From Blastomussa wellsi (Eukaryota > Cnidaria > Anthozoa > Scleractinia > Plerogyridae): a stretch of 64,000 nt of DNA. A model generated the notes under the pieces. The model was not told the origin of the DNA and did no database searches. It worked only from the letters and a program-made list of their open reading frames with translations. Shown in pieces: positions 29,301 to 44,300 of the stretch. The DNA lies in the NCBI GenBank assembly GCA_947652115.1, contig OX393568.1:17216971-17280970 (forward strand). Direction: 5' to 3'. Position 1 is the stretch's first letter; each line of letters starts with the position of its first letter. The position numbers and the translations under genes were made by a program.

Positions 29301-32300
29301 GCGCTCGCAAACAGTGAGGACAAAAGAAAACACAAACTTAGGTGCTTAAAGGAAGGAAATTACAACAACAACAACACCAAAAACTAAGAAAACGAACACT
29401 TGCAACTGAAGATGATCGATGATCGATCGAAACATGTCTCAATGTTGTTGTCCATTTTTTACCGTCCTTGTAATTTATTTTGATGTTTTTGTGTCAGCTG
29501 ATGTTTGAAGGAAACCTTGGACGGGAAAGTGGCTTCATCGCTATCGCAGCGCCATACTTTACAAATGGTTACTGTACTTCAGAGCCTACAAAACCAACAA
29601 AGGAAGGTAAACATTGCATTAGTTTATTACAACCATGCTACAATCAGAAGAGTGCAAGAGCTACAGCAATTTCTCCGGAAACCGTTCACTGAAAAGCTGT
29701 CTAAAATGTGCTTACCTCAAAATGCTTCTACTTGGGATTATTTCAGTATATAACATTTGAACGAAGGAATGAATGATCTTTGCATTGTATTATAATTTAT
29801 TGTAATCAAAATTTATGAATTTAAGAACTTTTATTCCCGTCATGAGTATTAGTACACTAAATTGTAATTTTTAGTTTTCCTTTCCTTTTCCATTTTTTAG
29901 TTTTGTGTTGTTTCAGATTTTTTAGTTTGTAAGGTATCAGTGTACCCCAAAATCAACAATTTTGCCAAATTTTAGTTATTGATATTCCCAAGTAAATCTC
30001 ATAGAGTTCTTTTAATTGCATAAAGTTTTGCGAAAAAAGGCTTCTCCTGGACAAAGTTATTAATAAAAAACGATTTTATGAATATATTATCTCTAATTGG
30101 AAGCTGTCAACAAGTTGTCATGATCAATTAAACTGCCATTAAAAGTCACGCGATAGAAGCGCAGCATGTTTTACTTTGTATCGCGCGAGTAGTCTGTCAC
30201 GCGTAATCGATTTGTTTGTAGTGGAAGATGTCTTCAAAAAAGAAACGCAAAAGATCGTGTCTTTTTTCAAGTGCGAAGAAGGCACCGAAACAGAAAACTT
30301 CAACGCTGAACTCAAGGGCGAAATGCCCTTCGTCAAATATGTAAAATAGACGTAACGAATGGATGTGCTGTTGCCTTTAACAAGTAAAGAAGCCAAAGTG
30401 GTATATTATTATACTTTAAAACCTTCCGATTGTTTCAAAATACTCACGGAAAAACCATTCGACTGCTAACCGTCCATTTACATTTCTCCTATATTCCCAA
30501 ATCCTCGCTGTCGTGTTTTCTGAACAGTTTTGAGTCGCAGCCGCTTCGTTTGAGCGCAGTTCGTCTTCGAGGCTGCCAGTTTTCACCAAATATATCCCAG
30601 AATTTTACGGCGTCATGTCATTATAGAAGATTCACCGTAGTTATTCATTTGTCCTCAATTGTAACCATAATTATCTCCGGATGCTAATGATTGTATTTTA
30701 TCTATAGTTTATTCCTGTCATTGTTCATAGTCTATTATTTGAAGCTTACAAATTGGTTTATTTTGTTCTTTCCTTTTTCTCCCTGCACAACTCGCTTCGA
30801 CTAGCTTACGCTATATACGAATTGTACATGTTCTTCTTTTAATTGTTTAATATTAATAAAGTTTATTGTTATTGTTGTTATTATTGTTAAGAAGCAGAAA
30901 ACACCGAGCCTTGCCGAGCCTTGTCTCTTGACATTCTGAATAGCCAGCTAATATATACAGTACAACTACTAACTACTAAATACTAATAGTCCTCCATCGA
31001 GCTTTTTAGATCCCTTACATTTGGCCTTCGGCATCGTAAAGTTATTGCATCCTGTGCGTCCAAAACAGCGAGTGTAGCGGCGGAACAGAGAGCCTTGTTG
31101 GTATTTCCCGCCAGAAACAACATCGAGACCGCTTTGCCGGACGATTTGCAAATGCGTGCGCTATTGTCTAAGTAAGAAGAGCCCTCACCTTATCGATCAA
31201 CAAGTAACTAATTTTCACACGTTTTGAGATCTAATCTCCCTACACCGGAAAAATGCCCTAAAGTACATTTTGCTTTATTTCTCAAAACTAAAATTTAATC
31301 GAATGAGACACACGTTTTTAGTTCGTTTACAGCGAGTTTTCATCCTTTTTCGCTCAAATTTAGCAAGAATGTTGCCCCATAATGTGACAAAAAAACTGAG
31401 TCGGGGAATTTTTATTTTTTGCCTTCTGCGAAAATAATGAGTATTAAGCAAAGGTAATGCGTGTTTTATAAAAGCTTAAAGTTTAACAGCGTATTAAAAA
31501 CAAACCAGACAAGTAAAATTCTGACCGGAAACGAACTCAATTTCTGAAACTACATACTTTTGGAAAATGATATCAATTTTAGGAATGGGTTTTATTTCTT
31601 GACTTATATCAAGTAATAATCGGAATCTGCAATTACTAAGCTTTCATAAAATATATACTTTATTGGGGGGTTTTTGTGAAACGTGTGACCGTGAAGCAGT
31701 GACAACTCGATGTTGTCATTTGGGGTACACTGATGCCTTAACGTAGTTTCTATTTAGTAAATGAATTTTAGCAATGATGGTAATGTTATATATAGATTTT
31801 TAATGTATTTAGTTAAATTGTATACATGGCCCCTGTGGATACCAGCCTTTCGAGCTGAATCGGTCACCCTGTGAAAATAAAGGTTTACTTTACTTTACTT
31901 TTCTTACGGCTAAACATTAAAGTTATCGACAAATTCCTTGACTGAATGTACTGCTGTACTTCAGTGAACCGAATTTGTTTGCTTTTCTTTAGGCAGTTGC
32001 AGGGAGCACTTCACTGGTAAAAGTGGCTTAATCATGTCGCCTTACTATCCCGGATATTACTTAACTGACAGTTGGTGTGAATGGCGCGTCACGGCTCCGA
32101 TTGGCCACGTGATCAAGCTTGAATTCCTTCATTTTCAGCTGGAAAGAACAGATCCTCGATGCTTACATGATTATGTCGAAGTATTTGATGGGCATTCAAC
32201 AGAATCTACTTCGCTTGGCAAATTCTGTGGTCATACTTACCCTGCGATGTTAGAATCGTCATCGAATGTTATGTTAGTCGTGTTTAAATCTGATAGCAAG

Positions 32301-35300
32301 TTGGTACGTCCGGGATTTAAAGCGCAGTATAACACAAGAAAAGGTTAGAATATACTTTACGTTACATACTTCATGTATCTTATATTGATTAGCTATTTTG
32401 AACTGTATGGTAGTTTCAACTAGTAGCGTTATAGGGCATATTCCAATTATCAACATTGCAACCTGATTGAGGGGAAGCGTCCGGGATAAATTGCAAATAT
32501 ATATTTTCTTTGAATTTCATTTTTTAAAGCAAGGGACTAGACACATAGAAAAGCATATTGAGTAAAGACATTTTCCCTGATTTTATTTTTTGCTTTGGAA
32601 TAATGTCAGAATTCCTCTGTCAAAAGACCATTTACTTTTCTCTTCATGGAGAAAAATGAAGGCAGTGAAATTGGCCACGTATACCCCTGAAAATCCAGGT
32701 TCACCACAGCGTTCAGTTTGGGTAAGACGTCGGCATTAAAGCTCAGCAAAGTTCCATTAAAACAGCAACGGAATGGAATTTACACGACGTTTTTACTTTT
32801 ACCCAGTGGCGCGAGGGAGCCAGAGAGCCAGGTCAGCAAGCGATGCGTATCAAGAGCATGAAATTATTGCCCAGTACTCACAACGTAATAGTTTTTATTC
32901 TTATTCTTACTGTCTAACTGGTTTCTTGGCTGTGTATTGTTTTCAGACACGGATGGTCAATGCAAAATGAAGCCAGGTAATATCAGATAATATTAGTATA
33001 AATGAATGATAGTGCAGCTTCCTTGTGCAAGATTAAACATGTGAAATGAAGGCGAACATTAAGAGTGATACAGCATTTCCGTGTTAACGAAAAGCCTGTT
33101 CGATCAGATTTTTGAACACCGGTGCCATTAAGTTGGAACTGAGGCCCTTGTTAACAAAGCCTAAGAGTCCACAAAAAAAGTAGAGGAAGTCGCACCTGTT
33201 TCATAGGTTAGAGAAACACAGAAACCGATAGAAATTAAAATTAGCGGTGTTATAATATTTATCAATAAAGGGCAAAATTACTGAGCGCTGATTGGTTGAG
33301 AGAGAGGGCATTTTTAGTAATCAAGAGAGGGCATGATTACCTGTTAATGATTGGCTAATCCGTTAATTGCCGTAGCGCTAAACAGGCTTCCCAGATAAAA
33401 ATAGACTGCGCGCGTGATTTTCCTTCGTATAAATTTTGCCCTTTATTGATAAACAAGTAATCCCATGAGACCTCGTACTATTAAGGATTAATTGCACTTG
33501 AGTTTTCAAAATCTCGTGCAATTAATCCTTAATAGTACTTGGCCTCATGTGATTACCTATACAAAGCACGAGATTGTTTTCTTATTGTTTGGACAGATTG
33601 TCCAGTGGGTTGTACATGCCACATAATAGAAGGACCATCAAATCAATATGTGCTGGAAGGAGCAGATTACATTAGCAGTATACCATGGAATATATCAAGT
33701 CTCGCAACAGCGCTGTAAGTCTGATAATGTAGTTTACTATTAATTAATAAAAGCTGCTTTAAAGTTGTACTCTGAAGCAAGCCGTGTTGTCGTATGAAAA
33801 TCGAAGTCGCACTCCAATATAAATGCTAGCCAACTTGTCACCTAACAGATGTGTTGTAAGTTTGTACTTTTCAATATACGAATGTGGTAGGTCACGCGAG
33901 TTCCAGCGTGTAGCCTTTCGGATCTTTAATGAACGTAGATCGTGGTCAATTGCTTCCCTTCACCTTTCATAAGATCAAGATAAGATAAGATGTTTATACC
34001 AGCAAAACCATAAACATCATCTTGGTGAAAATCACCAAATACATTTTGCTGGTAATTGCATACATTGCTCAGATGTTAGTTCAGCTGTGAAAACTTCTCC
34101 CTCAGAGAGTAATCCACCAAATAAAACCGCGTTTGTTGCTGACAGCGAAACAACGAAAATCCTGCGACAGCGTTGGTATTGTTCTGCGGTGCTTTGAATA
34201 CTTCTCTTTTAGTTGTATCTCGTAGAAAAAAAGTAGTCCCCACTGTTTTACGAGTAGACACGAGTAACCGAGGGACTCCAGGCCCCTGGGCAATTCTGAA
34301 ACACGAAATGAACAACATTTCATGCGGTTGATAGGGTAAACGTAAATTTTCTTTTTTGTTCTCAGTTGTTTAAAACGGTTGATTTTATTGGATACAACAA
34401 AACAACAACAACAACAACAGCTCATTTAGTTGCATGTTCATAATGCATATAGTATTCCTAAACCTCACAACTAAACAAAGTAATAATACTAATAAAATGG
34501 TAATTAAGTTACATCAGTTGGATTTGAAATTAGATCATTTTGTAAACAAAAACAGGATAAAATACACTTCGTTAATTGTACATTAACATAATAATTTTGA
34601 GAGTTCATTAATTTATTGGTAGCTTCTGTTGGAGGTAACTACTTGGTATTTTTTAGATGATCATTCCTGTAAAATCCGTCCCTTATAATTGAGTATGCGA
34701 TACAGTAAAAAGTAAATGAATGTCATGATCAATCTGATTAGATCAACAAGTAAGTAGGACAGAGTCTATTAACCCTTGGGATGATATCATATCTGCTCTT
34801 TCCTTCCATTAAGCTTAATTGTAAAGGCTAAGGGTGTGCAGTCATTCTTCAAAGTTTAGTTGTCCAGTGTAACAGATACTGTTGTTGCATAAGGCTTACA
34901 TAGGTTTTGATCTTCGCTTCAGGTAAGAATATATTGTCAAAATCAGTCAAATTATCAAATTAGAACATTCTCATAATGTTAGAGTAAAAACTATTTTTAC
35001 TGGAGTAATGGCGATCTGTCATCATTATTGTTCAAACCGTTCGTTTTGGAGTCATTGGCCTTATTTGTGGATGTCAGGTAATTAAGTATTTCCTGATTAA
35101 TAGTTATATGAAGTGGAAACCTACCAAGTTCAGCTCTACATGCCACATTTGAGGCCGTATTGCTTACTTCTAAATAACGTTCACAAAGCTGGAGATGGAT
35201 TTTTCAATCTGTGAACTGTCCCAAGATCTGAAATGAGGTTTTGTATATACGACCCAGATTTCGCCGTTGTATGTCAAATTTGGAGAAATCGTTGAGTCAA

Positions 35301-38300
35301 AAATTTTATTTCCAAGGAATAGAGACAATATGCCGAAATTCATGTGCTTCCTAAGACACACGTCCGACAGCTCGATTGAATCGTACAATAGGCCCTTCGC
35401 ACGACCCAGTCACATGGTACAAAATAACACTCTGCTGGTGAGCAGGCTACGCTCTGGGACATCCAAAACAAAGTCACTTCATGTCCCAGAGCGTAACGTG
35501 CTCGCCAGCAGGGCGTTCTTTTGTACCATGTGACTGGGTCGTGCAAAGGGCTTATTCAAGGGCTTCGTTCCACCATAAGGACACCGAATGCAAATATGGC
35601 GGATCACTCGGTTGTCGCCTGGTACGAGTCGCATGAAAGCGAGGCTAGTCAGTCTTCGATGCTTTGTTTTGACCAGAAAGTCTTGCTTCGTTGTCGATTT
35701 GGTTCGTTTTGTTTCGCACTACCTACGCGTTTTTGTGTTTCTGAATTCCTCGAGAAGGGATAGAAATCTTTCACCGTTCACCTCTAAGGGAAAATAGTGG
35801 ATTAATACAATTCGTTGAGCCGAAGAAAAGAAGTCACGATCGCCGCAGGAACTAAAGTTTGTTCGCTATATCATCATTTCAGTACAGGAGATCTTAGAAA
35901 AGTCGGTTAAATGACGAGCTCATGTGGTGGCTGGTGATGTTCCAACACGATTTGCATGGCCAGAACCTTCCCCAATGTTAAGAAAAGCTCCTCTTAATGT
36001 ATCAATGGGAGAAGTTGTTTACGACCGCGTCCACTCGCACGGAATCACACGAAACAAATACTGCGGTGTAATAACCAAGCGAATGAACTTTAACTGCCCC
36101 GTCTTTGAAATCATTGAAAGCATTGAGCCAAATGACAACGACTCGGAGATGAATGCGATCTCTTACACATTTTCTAAGACCTTCCAGGCTGAGCAGTTCC
36201 TTCGGCGATCGTGAGCTCCATTGCGCGTGTTTTTTTTGTCTGTTTTCCCCTCAAAGGTGAACGGGGAAACTGAAAAAGAAACACTTTCTCTGTAATGGAA
36301 GATTTTACTCCCTTCTGTTGGCATCCAGGAACACAAAAACGCGAAGGGAGTGCGAAACAAAACGAAGCAAGACTTTCTGGTCAAGAAAGACTGACTAGCC
36401 TCGCTTTCATGCGACTCGTCCCGGGCGACAACCGAGTGTTCCACCATATTTGCATTCGGTGTATGTGTCGAGTATTTTGAGTGAATTCGTCTCCAGAAAA
36501 GAGCCATCGCTCCAGACACTATCCGTTGAGAATTGTTCCAATGTTCAGCTCCAAATAAGCCAAAACCAGTCTCGATGCACAACCGTTTATTATGAAATGA
36601 ATGGATTTTTAAGACAAAAGACGTGAGAGCAAAACTCATTTCCATATGAAAATTAAAGTTGTGCACCAAGATTCGTCTCGAATCGAAATGTCCTATTCAG
36701 AGCGAGAATAATATATCCAGCTTTTCTTCTGCCTTGGCATCCCAACTTCATTACAATGAAGCGCTATTTCTCACGTTCAGCTTTTCCGTTCATCCGACTG
36801 TGGGCCACAGTCTTGCGGCTTCTATGGCTGCACGATTTCCACTGTAAACATCTAGATAAAAAGCTAACGGATTCTAGATAACCAACTATCACCCGATAGA
36901 GGTCTCGAGCTCATAATTAGTGGTTGGTCAACAAAATGGCGACCGCTTCTTCGCTTTTGTGACGTGTTTTTACCGTCTATGAAGAAGGTTTTGATAGTCT
37001 GGTCTTCTTTGGACGGCTAGTGGATTTATACTGAGAAAATTAAATATCACGTGATAGAAATCTCGAGCTGGAAACAAGGTCGGCCACTTCAAAAATTTCC
37101 TGAAAGCAGATTTTGGTGGAAGTTGATGTAGCTACGTTATTACATAAAATTTTCGCGACACGTACTTAGTTTATAGTAGTTGAATTTTTATGATCTTAGA
37201 CCTACGATATTATTAATCTTATATTATTAGTTTTAGTCTCTTTATATGTCTGTACAAACACGCCGTCCATGGAAAGCAGCTGAGTGTTGTTGGGGCTAGC
37301 GTGTTTCTTTGAATAAAATAAAGTATACCTACCTACCTTCGTTTATTTCGCGATTTTGGCGGTCGTATTTTTCGCGACACTTTAATTTCGCGATTTTGCG
37401 AAAATGTCGTATCCAACCTCACTCCGGATCGAGCGGTCCGGTTTCGAGCCCTGGCCGGGGACATTGTGTTATATTCTTGGGCAAGACACTTTACTCTCAC
37501 AGTGCCTCTCTTACCCTGGGTACCAGAGGTTTTCTCGCGGCCTGGGGAAACTTCGCTTAGGCGACCGAAGGCCGCCACCACGAGCGGCGAAGCCGCGTGA
37601 AAACCTCTGGTCCGGAGCGCTATGATTTACCGTTCCCGTTGAACTTTGATCACTTTAGTCTAATTATTTTAAGCCAATCAAAGTGAGCGTCTCCAACTGT
37701 GATCACATGCAGTGGCAGGTGAAGAGATGGCAGAAATGGGTTTTCGATAAACGCGTGCACGAAATGTCTCGTTGATTCAACTCCATCTTGTAGCATTCAA
37801 CATTCAACAAGGGCATTGAGAGGACAAACAACAATCACTAAAGGGCTTTTCGGGTAAAGGCTTTATCTCAATTAGTTTAGCTCGCCAAACAGTCCAGGAA
37901 TAAGCTGGAACAACAAAGATTTCCCAAAGCCGGTCGGCAATACGGCTCAAACATCCTTTCGGCGAATAAAACTAATCTACGCCATCACATTGCTCGGCAC
38001 TTAAATTGTCGATCCCGTTGAACGTTTCAAGAGCTCTGTAATGCTCTCTCTCTACCCAGGTGTATAAATGGGTACCGGCGAATTTACTGCTGGGGGATAA
38101 CCCTGCGATGGACTACTCCTAGTGGCTTCATGCTACGAAAACCGGAGACAAGCGCCGGCCTGATGAGCCACTTAGGCTCGAATGCAGACTTTACCTAAAA
38201 CTAGCAGAAATTTTAAACGAACAGCCGGTCTGAGAACGTATGCGTACACAAAGGCTGGAATTTGGTAAGAAGTATTATTTTTTAGTAGAAGCTCCGTTGT

Positions 38301-41300
38301 GTTCTATTGGAAATCCGCCAATCTGATTGGTTCTCCCACTGTTTTCTATTCGCCGATTGAAAACAACCGCGCACGCACAGCTCTTTTAGCGGTAGTTTTT
38401 CTTGAATTTTGGGTCAAAAGTACACTATACTAGGTTTTGGACTGCAATAGTTTAGAGTTTCTACTGAAACAATTAGACTGCTCGCCCTCGTTTTCTACGA
38501 GCGATAGTAGTCAACTCGGCTGCGCCTCGTTGACTATTCGTTCGTAGAAAACTCGGGCTTGTTGTCCAATTGTTAAATAGTAATGGCTGCAATGGTAGTC
38601 ATGGTAGTTTTCGCGTCATCTTATGTTCGCTGCACTTTAATTTCGCGATGTTCTTCAAATCGCGAAATTAAAGTGTCGCGGAGCCATTTTGATCGTATAT
38701 TATTGACGTACACTTCACGCGATCTAACAAGTAAATCGTCGGAATATCGTCGTTTGGCTCGGAGTTGTTTTCCTTTAGTAATTACGCTCACTTTACAATG
38801 TTATCCCGATGCGAAAGAGTCTAACGTTTTCGTTTTGGTAAAAGATTTCGGTTTATCTACAATCGAAGACCTTGACAAACAGACTACGGGATGTGCAATG
38901 TGAAATAAAGAACTCTCGTGAACATCCATTATTTCAACCATAAATGTCTTTGCTGTATCCTGACGATGGACAGCACGTATTTTAAAGTCCAGGTTCTTCA
39001 TCGTTTTATGCCCATTTACCGGTAAACCGGAAGAACTTTTCATTTCAAGGCCGTCATTTTTCAGTTGACTATAAAACGCCAGGCATAAAACAGTAAACCA
39101 GTTAGTAATTTACTAAAGCTAATTTCTTTTAGTTCTTAGTACGAGAAAATTCTTTAATCTGATTCGCTATTTACCCGCCGGACAGTTCGCGTCATTTATC
39201 AGCGCTGTCGTGTTTGTAGTGGGACAGATGCATTAAGTTTGCTTCATTACTCATGAATAAAATGTCAACTTCTATCGTCCTTTTCGTTTTCGCGAAAAGG
39301 ATTAAACTTTTTCCCTGAGATCTTATTTTGTAATGATTAATTACTTGGAGTATGTGCACCGCTTAATAACTGAGGTGAGCAGCTGGTCTTCCCCAGGCTT
39401 CGGTGTAACAGACCGCTCGAATTACACAACAGGGACTGAATTTTGTCACGAAACCAAATTAAGTACTCTTCAAGTACACAAAGAATCTACAGTGTGTTTT
39501 TTTCATTGTATGAAAATGGCTTCTGAATCGCCATATAAAAAACTACCTCTAAATGAAATATGCTTCTATATATATTAAAAAAAGAAAAATGACAACATAA
39601 GACCACAAACCATGAAAAGCATAATTAAAAAGTGAATTGAAAGCAAGGAGCTGTCGGACTGACCTTATATTTCTATTTCAAATTATCATACACAATTAAG
39701 GGGTTTACCAATTTTTCTTTCTTTAAAGAAAATAAATTCTGCTGGCAAGAGCATATCGGTGAAGCAAAACTGAAAAAAAATAAGTTTCGTTTTTCATACA
39801 GCAAAGAGAAAGCGAGCAGTGTGTCAAACAAACGAAAACAAATACGAAACCTGTAACTTGAAGTTCTAATTCTTAAAATGTAATGCATGTTTCAATTTGT
39901 ACTCCGGTTTTATGCTTGATTTTAGTGAGTGTCTTCAGCGATTTAGCATTTCATTTTCTTTGTTATAAAGGCTTTCGTCAATGTCGACAATGTTGTCAAC
40001 CATTAAGCCGAAAATAAGAAAATTGTTTTCTTTAGTCCGTTTTATATTTTAATTCCCTTTATCTTTGTTGATGTAAATGAACAAATATGCCTGGCGTATG
40101 TCAAAAGCAGGTGGCGTTTAATAAGACATGAAGTTTATTCGCTGCTAATAGCTTTAATGCATTGTAAACCATTTAGTATAAAGCTCTCTTTTATGCAAAG
40201 TTGCCTTAATATAGTCTGCATGTTATCACGAAAAACAGTAAATGCATCGAACCATATTTAACAGTTAAAATACGGGAACAAAAATCCGCAATATGTCCAG
40301 CAATAATTCCACCCTGGAATCGACGCTCATCAAGAACGTTTCAGTTATAACAGGAAACGCACAAAACAACAGCATTCAGGATTGTGTGGTAGATGATTCC
40401 ACCGTGGAAGTGGTTATCAAGTCCCTTGCTTATTTCGCCATTCTAAGCGTTAGTTTAGTTGGAAATCTCTCACTCATTCTGATTATTCACAACAACAAAC
40501 AGATGCAAAAATCAATCAACTACTTTGTTTTCAACATGGCTGTGTCCGACCTGTTTAACCCATTGACTATCATGCCTATTAAAATCGTTGAGATTATCTC
40601 AGAGTCTGATTCTTGGAAGGTTACCAGTCCTTGGATACTGGGAAACGTTTTGTGTAAATTTGCCTACTTTCTTCCTGATACTTCTCTTGTAGTTTCTATC
40701 GAAAGTCTTCTCTTGATATCAGTGGACAGGTTAATGGCTGTTGTCTTTCCGTTGAAGGCCAAACTCATCTCCCCAAAAGAGCGTTTGATCAGCATTGGAT
40801 GCACCTGGTTTATCGCCATTGGAGTTCACGCACATTACTTCTACACTTTCAGGCTGTTCCACAAAAAGAATGAAGCATATTGCTGGCAAGACTGGGGACT
40901 GTCATTTGACCATACAGAAACACAAAGCAGATTCGTGACAGCAACTTTTATCACTTTTGTACTTGTTCCCGTCTGTTTGTTAGCCATCGTTTATGGCACC
41001 ATAGCATGGACATTGAAAACGAGGAACAAGAAATCTAAGAAGCGGTTATCCTGCCGCCAAGGTCGCCGTGATCAACAACACAAAAAAATTATCCGAATGT
41101 CAGTGGCCATCATTATTGCCTTCGCTGTTTGTATGATGCCACTGCTTGTGTTCATGTTCGCTCGGGTGTTTCTGTGGAATTGGAAAGTGCCACTTAATTG
41201 CGCGTTATACACGGTGATTTCATTCATTTCTAACTTTATGTTGCATTCTTGGAGCGCTGTAAATCCGTGCATTTGTTTTGCCTTCAACAAAAATTTCCGG

Positions 41301-44300
41301 AACGGTTTTAAACAAATAATATCATTTCAGAGCCGCGGCAAGTCATTTGCTGAAGAAGGAAGTCGTCATATGCAAACTGGAACGACTTCCATTTTCAGCA
41401 AACGTTTGCCAATGTCGAGCGCCGTTTGATTCTAGTCGATATTAACTGTTACTCTGAGCAGTAAAACGACAATCGCTACTTTGAATATTAAAAGTTTTAC
41501 AGTTTTCTAACCTCCAGTAGAGGCTCAATGTAGGCCAAGCGGGCCAACAAGATGAATATTTAAAGCGAATTCAATTTTAATTTCTTTGAATAATTTTCAA
41601 AATTTCTTATTATGTTTCATTGCATGATTTTTAATAATTGGCCGAAACTGTTGTTTTGTGTGCCAAATGTTCATTCTCACTTGAGACAACAACAGTTCCT
41701 TGGTAAATATCGATAACATTTACAGAGAATTAGTTGCACCATGGTTAACTCTTGCTTAAGCGTAACATGTTGTAATTATTATTTTATCCCAAAAGGAATG
41801 GAAGCACGACGTTTGCAAAACAGAGGACATTAAGTCACTTTATCGATCACTTAACTTGACGTAAATAGGTAACTCATGGCACTCTATCCTGATTCATTAT
41901 TTAACGATAATCTGCTTGCCAAGTTCTTTTAATAATTACTTTAGCAACAGTATAATTAAAATCCTCATAAATAAACGATGCCCGATCAGCTTCAAGAATT
42001 CATGTGCATAGTGATAATAAAAAGACAAATTATGGCGCCGGAATTTTCATTATATTTTGGGGAACTCATGTTCGAATTAGGTTTGCAGTGAGTTACCGAA
42101 TGACATAAAAATGTGATTCACGCGTATTGTGTGGTTATGATGTGTTCTTGAGGTGGCCGAACACAGTTTTAGCATAGAGCGAAGGTATATCTCTTCTGTG
42201 TGGTTCTATATGTGGTATATTTCTTTTTAAAAGGGGACGGTGTTTTGAAGGTTTTAGTCTTTTTCTGATCAATAAAGTTAGGATGCAAAGAATAAATAAA
42301 TTTTGCAGGTTTTTCGTCACCACCTTGAGAACCCTGTTAAATGCAGCGCATGCGTAGTTAGGGATTTCTCACAAACCAATCATTACAATAATAAAATTTA
42401 AGCCTGGTTTTCATATGTCGGGAAAATCCCAGACGATCGGGGATGTTACTGTTTACCGACATATCGGAGACACGCCAGACGTTCTGTTGCAGATTCTCTC
42501 AACATTCTGAATTTGGGACTGGCGCCAAGCAATTAAAAAGGAAGCTAGAGGATTGGAACCATCGGAAACGTCCCCGACAGTGGTATTTCAGTTCTCATAT
42601 GTCGGGAATGATCGCCGACCATCGCAGAAATCTTGGACGCGTCGGGAAAATAGAAACGCTCCCGATTTTCCCGATTTGTCGCCGACCATCCCTGGCAATC
42701 GGGGATATTAAAGATTTCCAATATTCATTAGTCGGAAAAATCTAGGACGGTCGGGAAACAGTGAAATCCCCGATCGTCTGGGATTTTTCCAACATATGAA
42801 AACTATGAAATCTGCTTTTGTTATGATTCATTGCTAAAAGGACGTGGCGTCAGCCATATTGGGTCTTCAATCATACCTGTGCGTAAAAGATCTTTCTCCC
42901 CGCTTCGCATTTGTTGAGTGATTTTGTTTTAAAATCATCCTTATGTTTGGACTCAACTCAGTCCTTTTACTTCAACAAATTGATCGGAAATAGGCTTCCA
43001 TATTTGAAAAAAAAAAAAAATGATGACAGCGTGAGACCACAAATCATGAAAAGCATAATTGAAAAGTTATTTCAAAGCAAGTAGCTGTCGGACTGATCTT
43101 ACATTTGTATTTCAAATTATCATAATTGAGGGTTAACCAATTTTTCTTTCTTTAAATAAGTATAACGAGAACTAATGAGAAATTAGTCGGCCGCTGTTCT
43201 GTTGACAATCCTTTTGTCTCGGATCATCTTGCTGTACACAGTTCGTTGGACCTCGCTAAAATACCACTCGAGCGTAAACGAATCTCATATCGCAGAACTC
43301 GTGATATCGATTTTAGCGAGTTTTGTGGTCAGTTAGAAGACACCAGGCTAGTGAGGGATGCCGCTTCTTTTAATCTCGACGAACTTGTTTATGAGTATAA
43401 CACTACATTAAAGTCGTTGTTGGACAGACACGCGCCTCTGATGACTAAGAATATTACTCTTCGCCCAACTGCCCTATGGTACACTGAGGAATTACGATCT
43501 GAAAAGAGAAAACGCAGAGCTCTCGAGCGGCGCTGGCGTGCCTTGTGTGGCCTTGTGTCCTGGTGTGCCTTGTCATGTTTCAAGTCTGTAACATTGTCTG
43601 CTGTCTCGGAATTACTTAGTGGGACGACCATCAAGTCCTGTCCCCTTGATCCCGTCCCTGCTTCTGTTTTAAAGCAGTGCACATCAGTACTTTTGCCTGT
43701 TATGACTCAAATTGTAAATCAGTCTTTAAAGTTAGCTGCTTTTCCAGACTGTTTTAAGCTTGCATTGTTGAATCCTCTCCTCAAAAAGCCCACACTTGAC
43801 GTTGAAGTTCTTTCGAACTTTCGTCCTATTTCAAATTTGATGTTCATGTCTAAACTTACTGAAAAAGTGGTAGCATCTCAGTTGATTAATTATATTTCTA
43901 GTAATGGGCTTGATGAAATACTGCAATCTGCATATAAACAATTTCATAGTACCGAAACAGCCTTAGTCAAAGTTTTTAATGATATTGTCCTAGACGTCGA
44001 TAGGAATAGGACTGTTATCTTACTTTTATTAGATCTATCGGCCGCTTTCGATACGGTTGATCACACTATACTGATTGAGCGATTAGCAAACCGCTTTGGT
44101 CTTTGCGATCTAGCTCTGGCCTGGTTTAAATCATACCTGAGCGACAGAACTCATTGTGTGAGCATTCGTGGTGCGCGGTCTGTTACGCGTTCGCTGTCGT
44201 GCGGGGTACCACAGGGTTCCGTGCTTGGACCGATTTTATATCTGCTCTATACCTCCCCATTGGGGGATATTGTCAGACAACACAACATGGGCTATCATTT

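Noticed and set aside
30139..31151. Two minus-strand ORFs (30139-30396 and 30969-31151)
   Set aside because: Short, unrelated to any family I recognise, and inside a TIR-bounded element.
35924..36214. Host protein-coding gene
   Set aside because: Its start is a THAP-domain remnant inside long inverted repeats; it is transposon-derived.
38583..38903. 106-residue ORF
   Set aside because: Overlaps foldback repeats (CGCGAAATTAAAGTG hairpin) and shows no recognisable composition or splice context.
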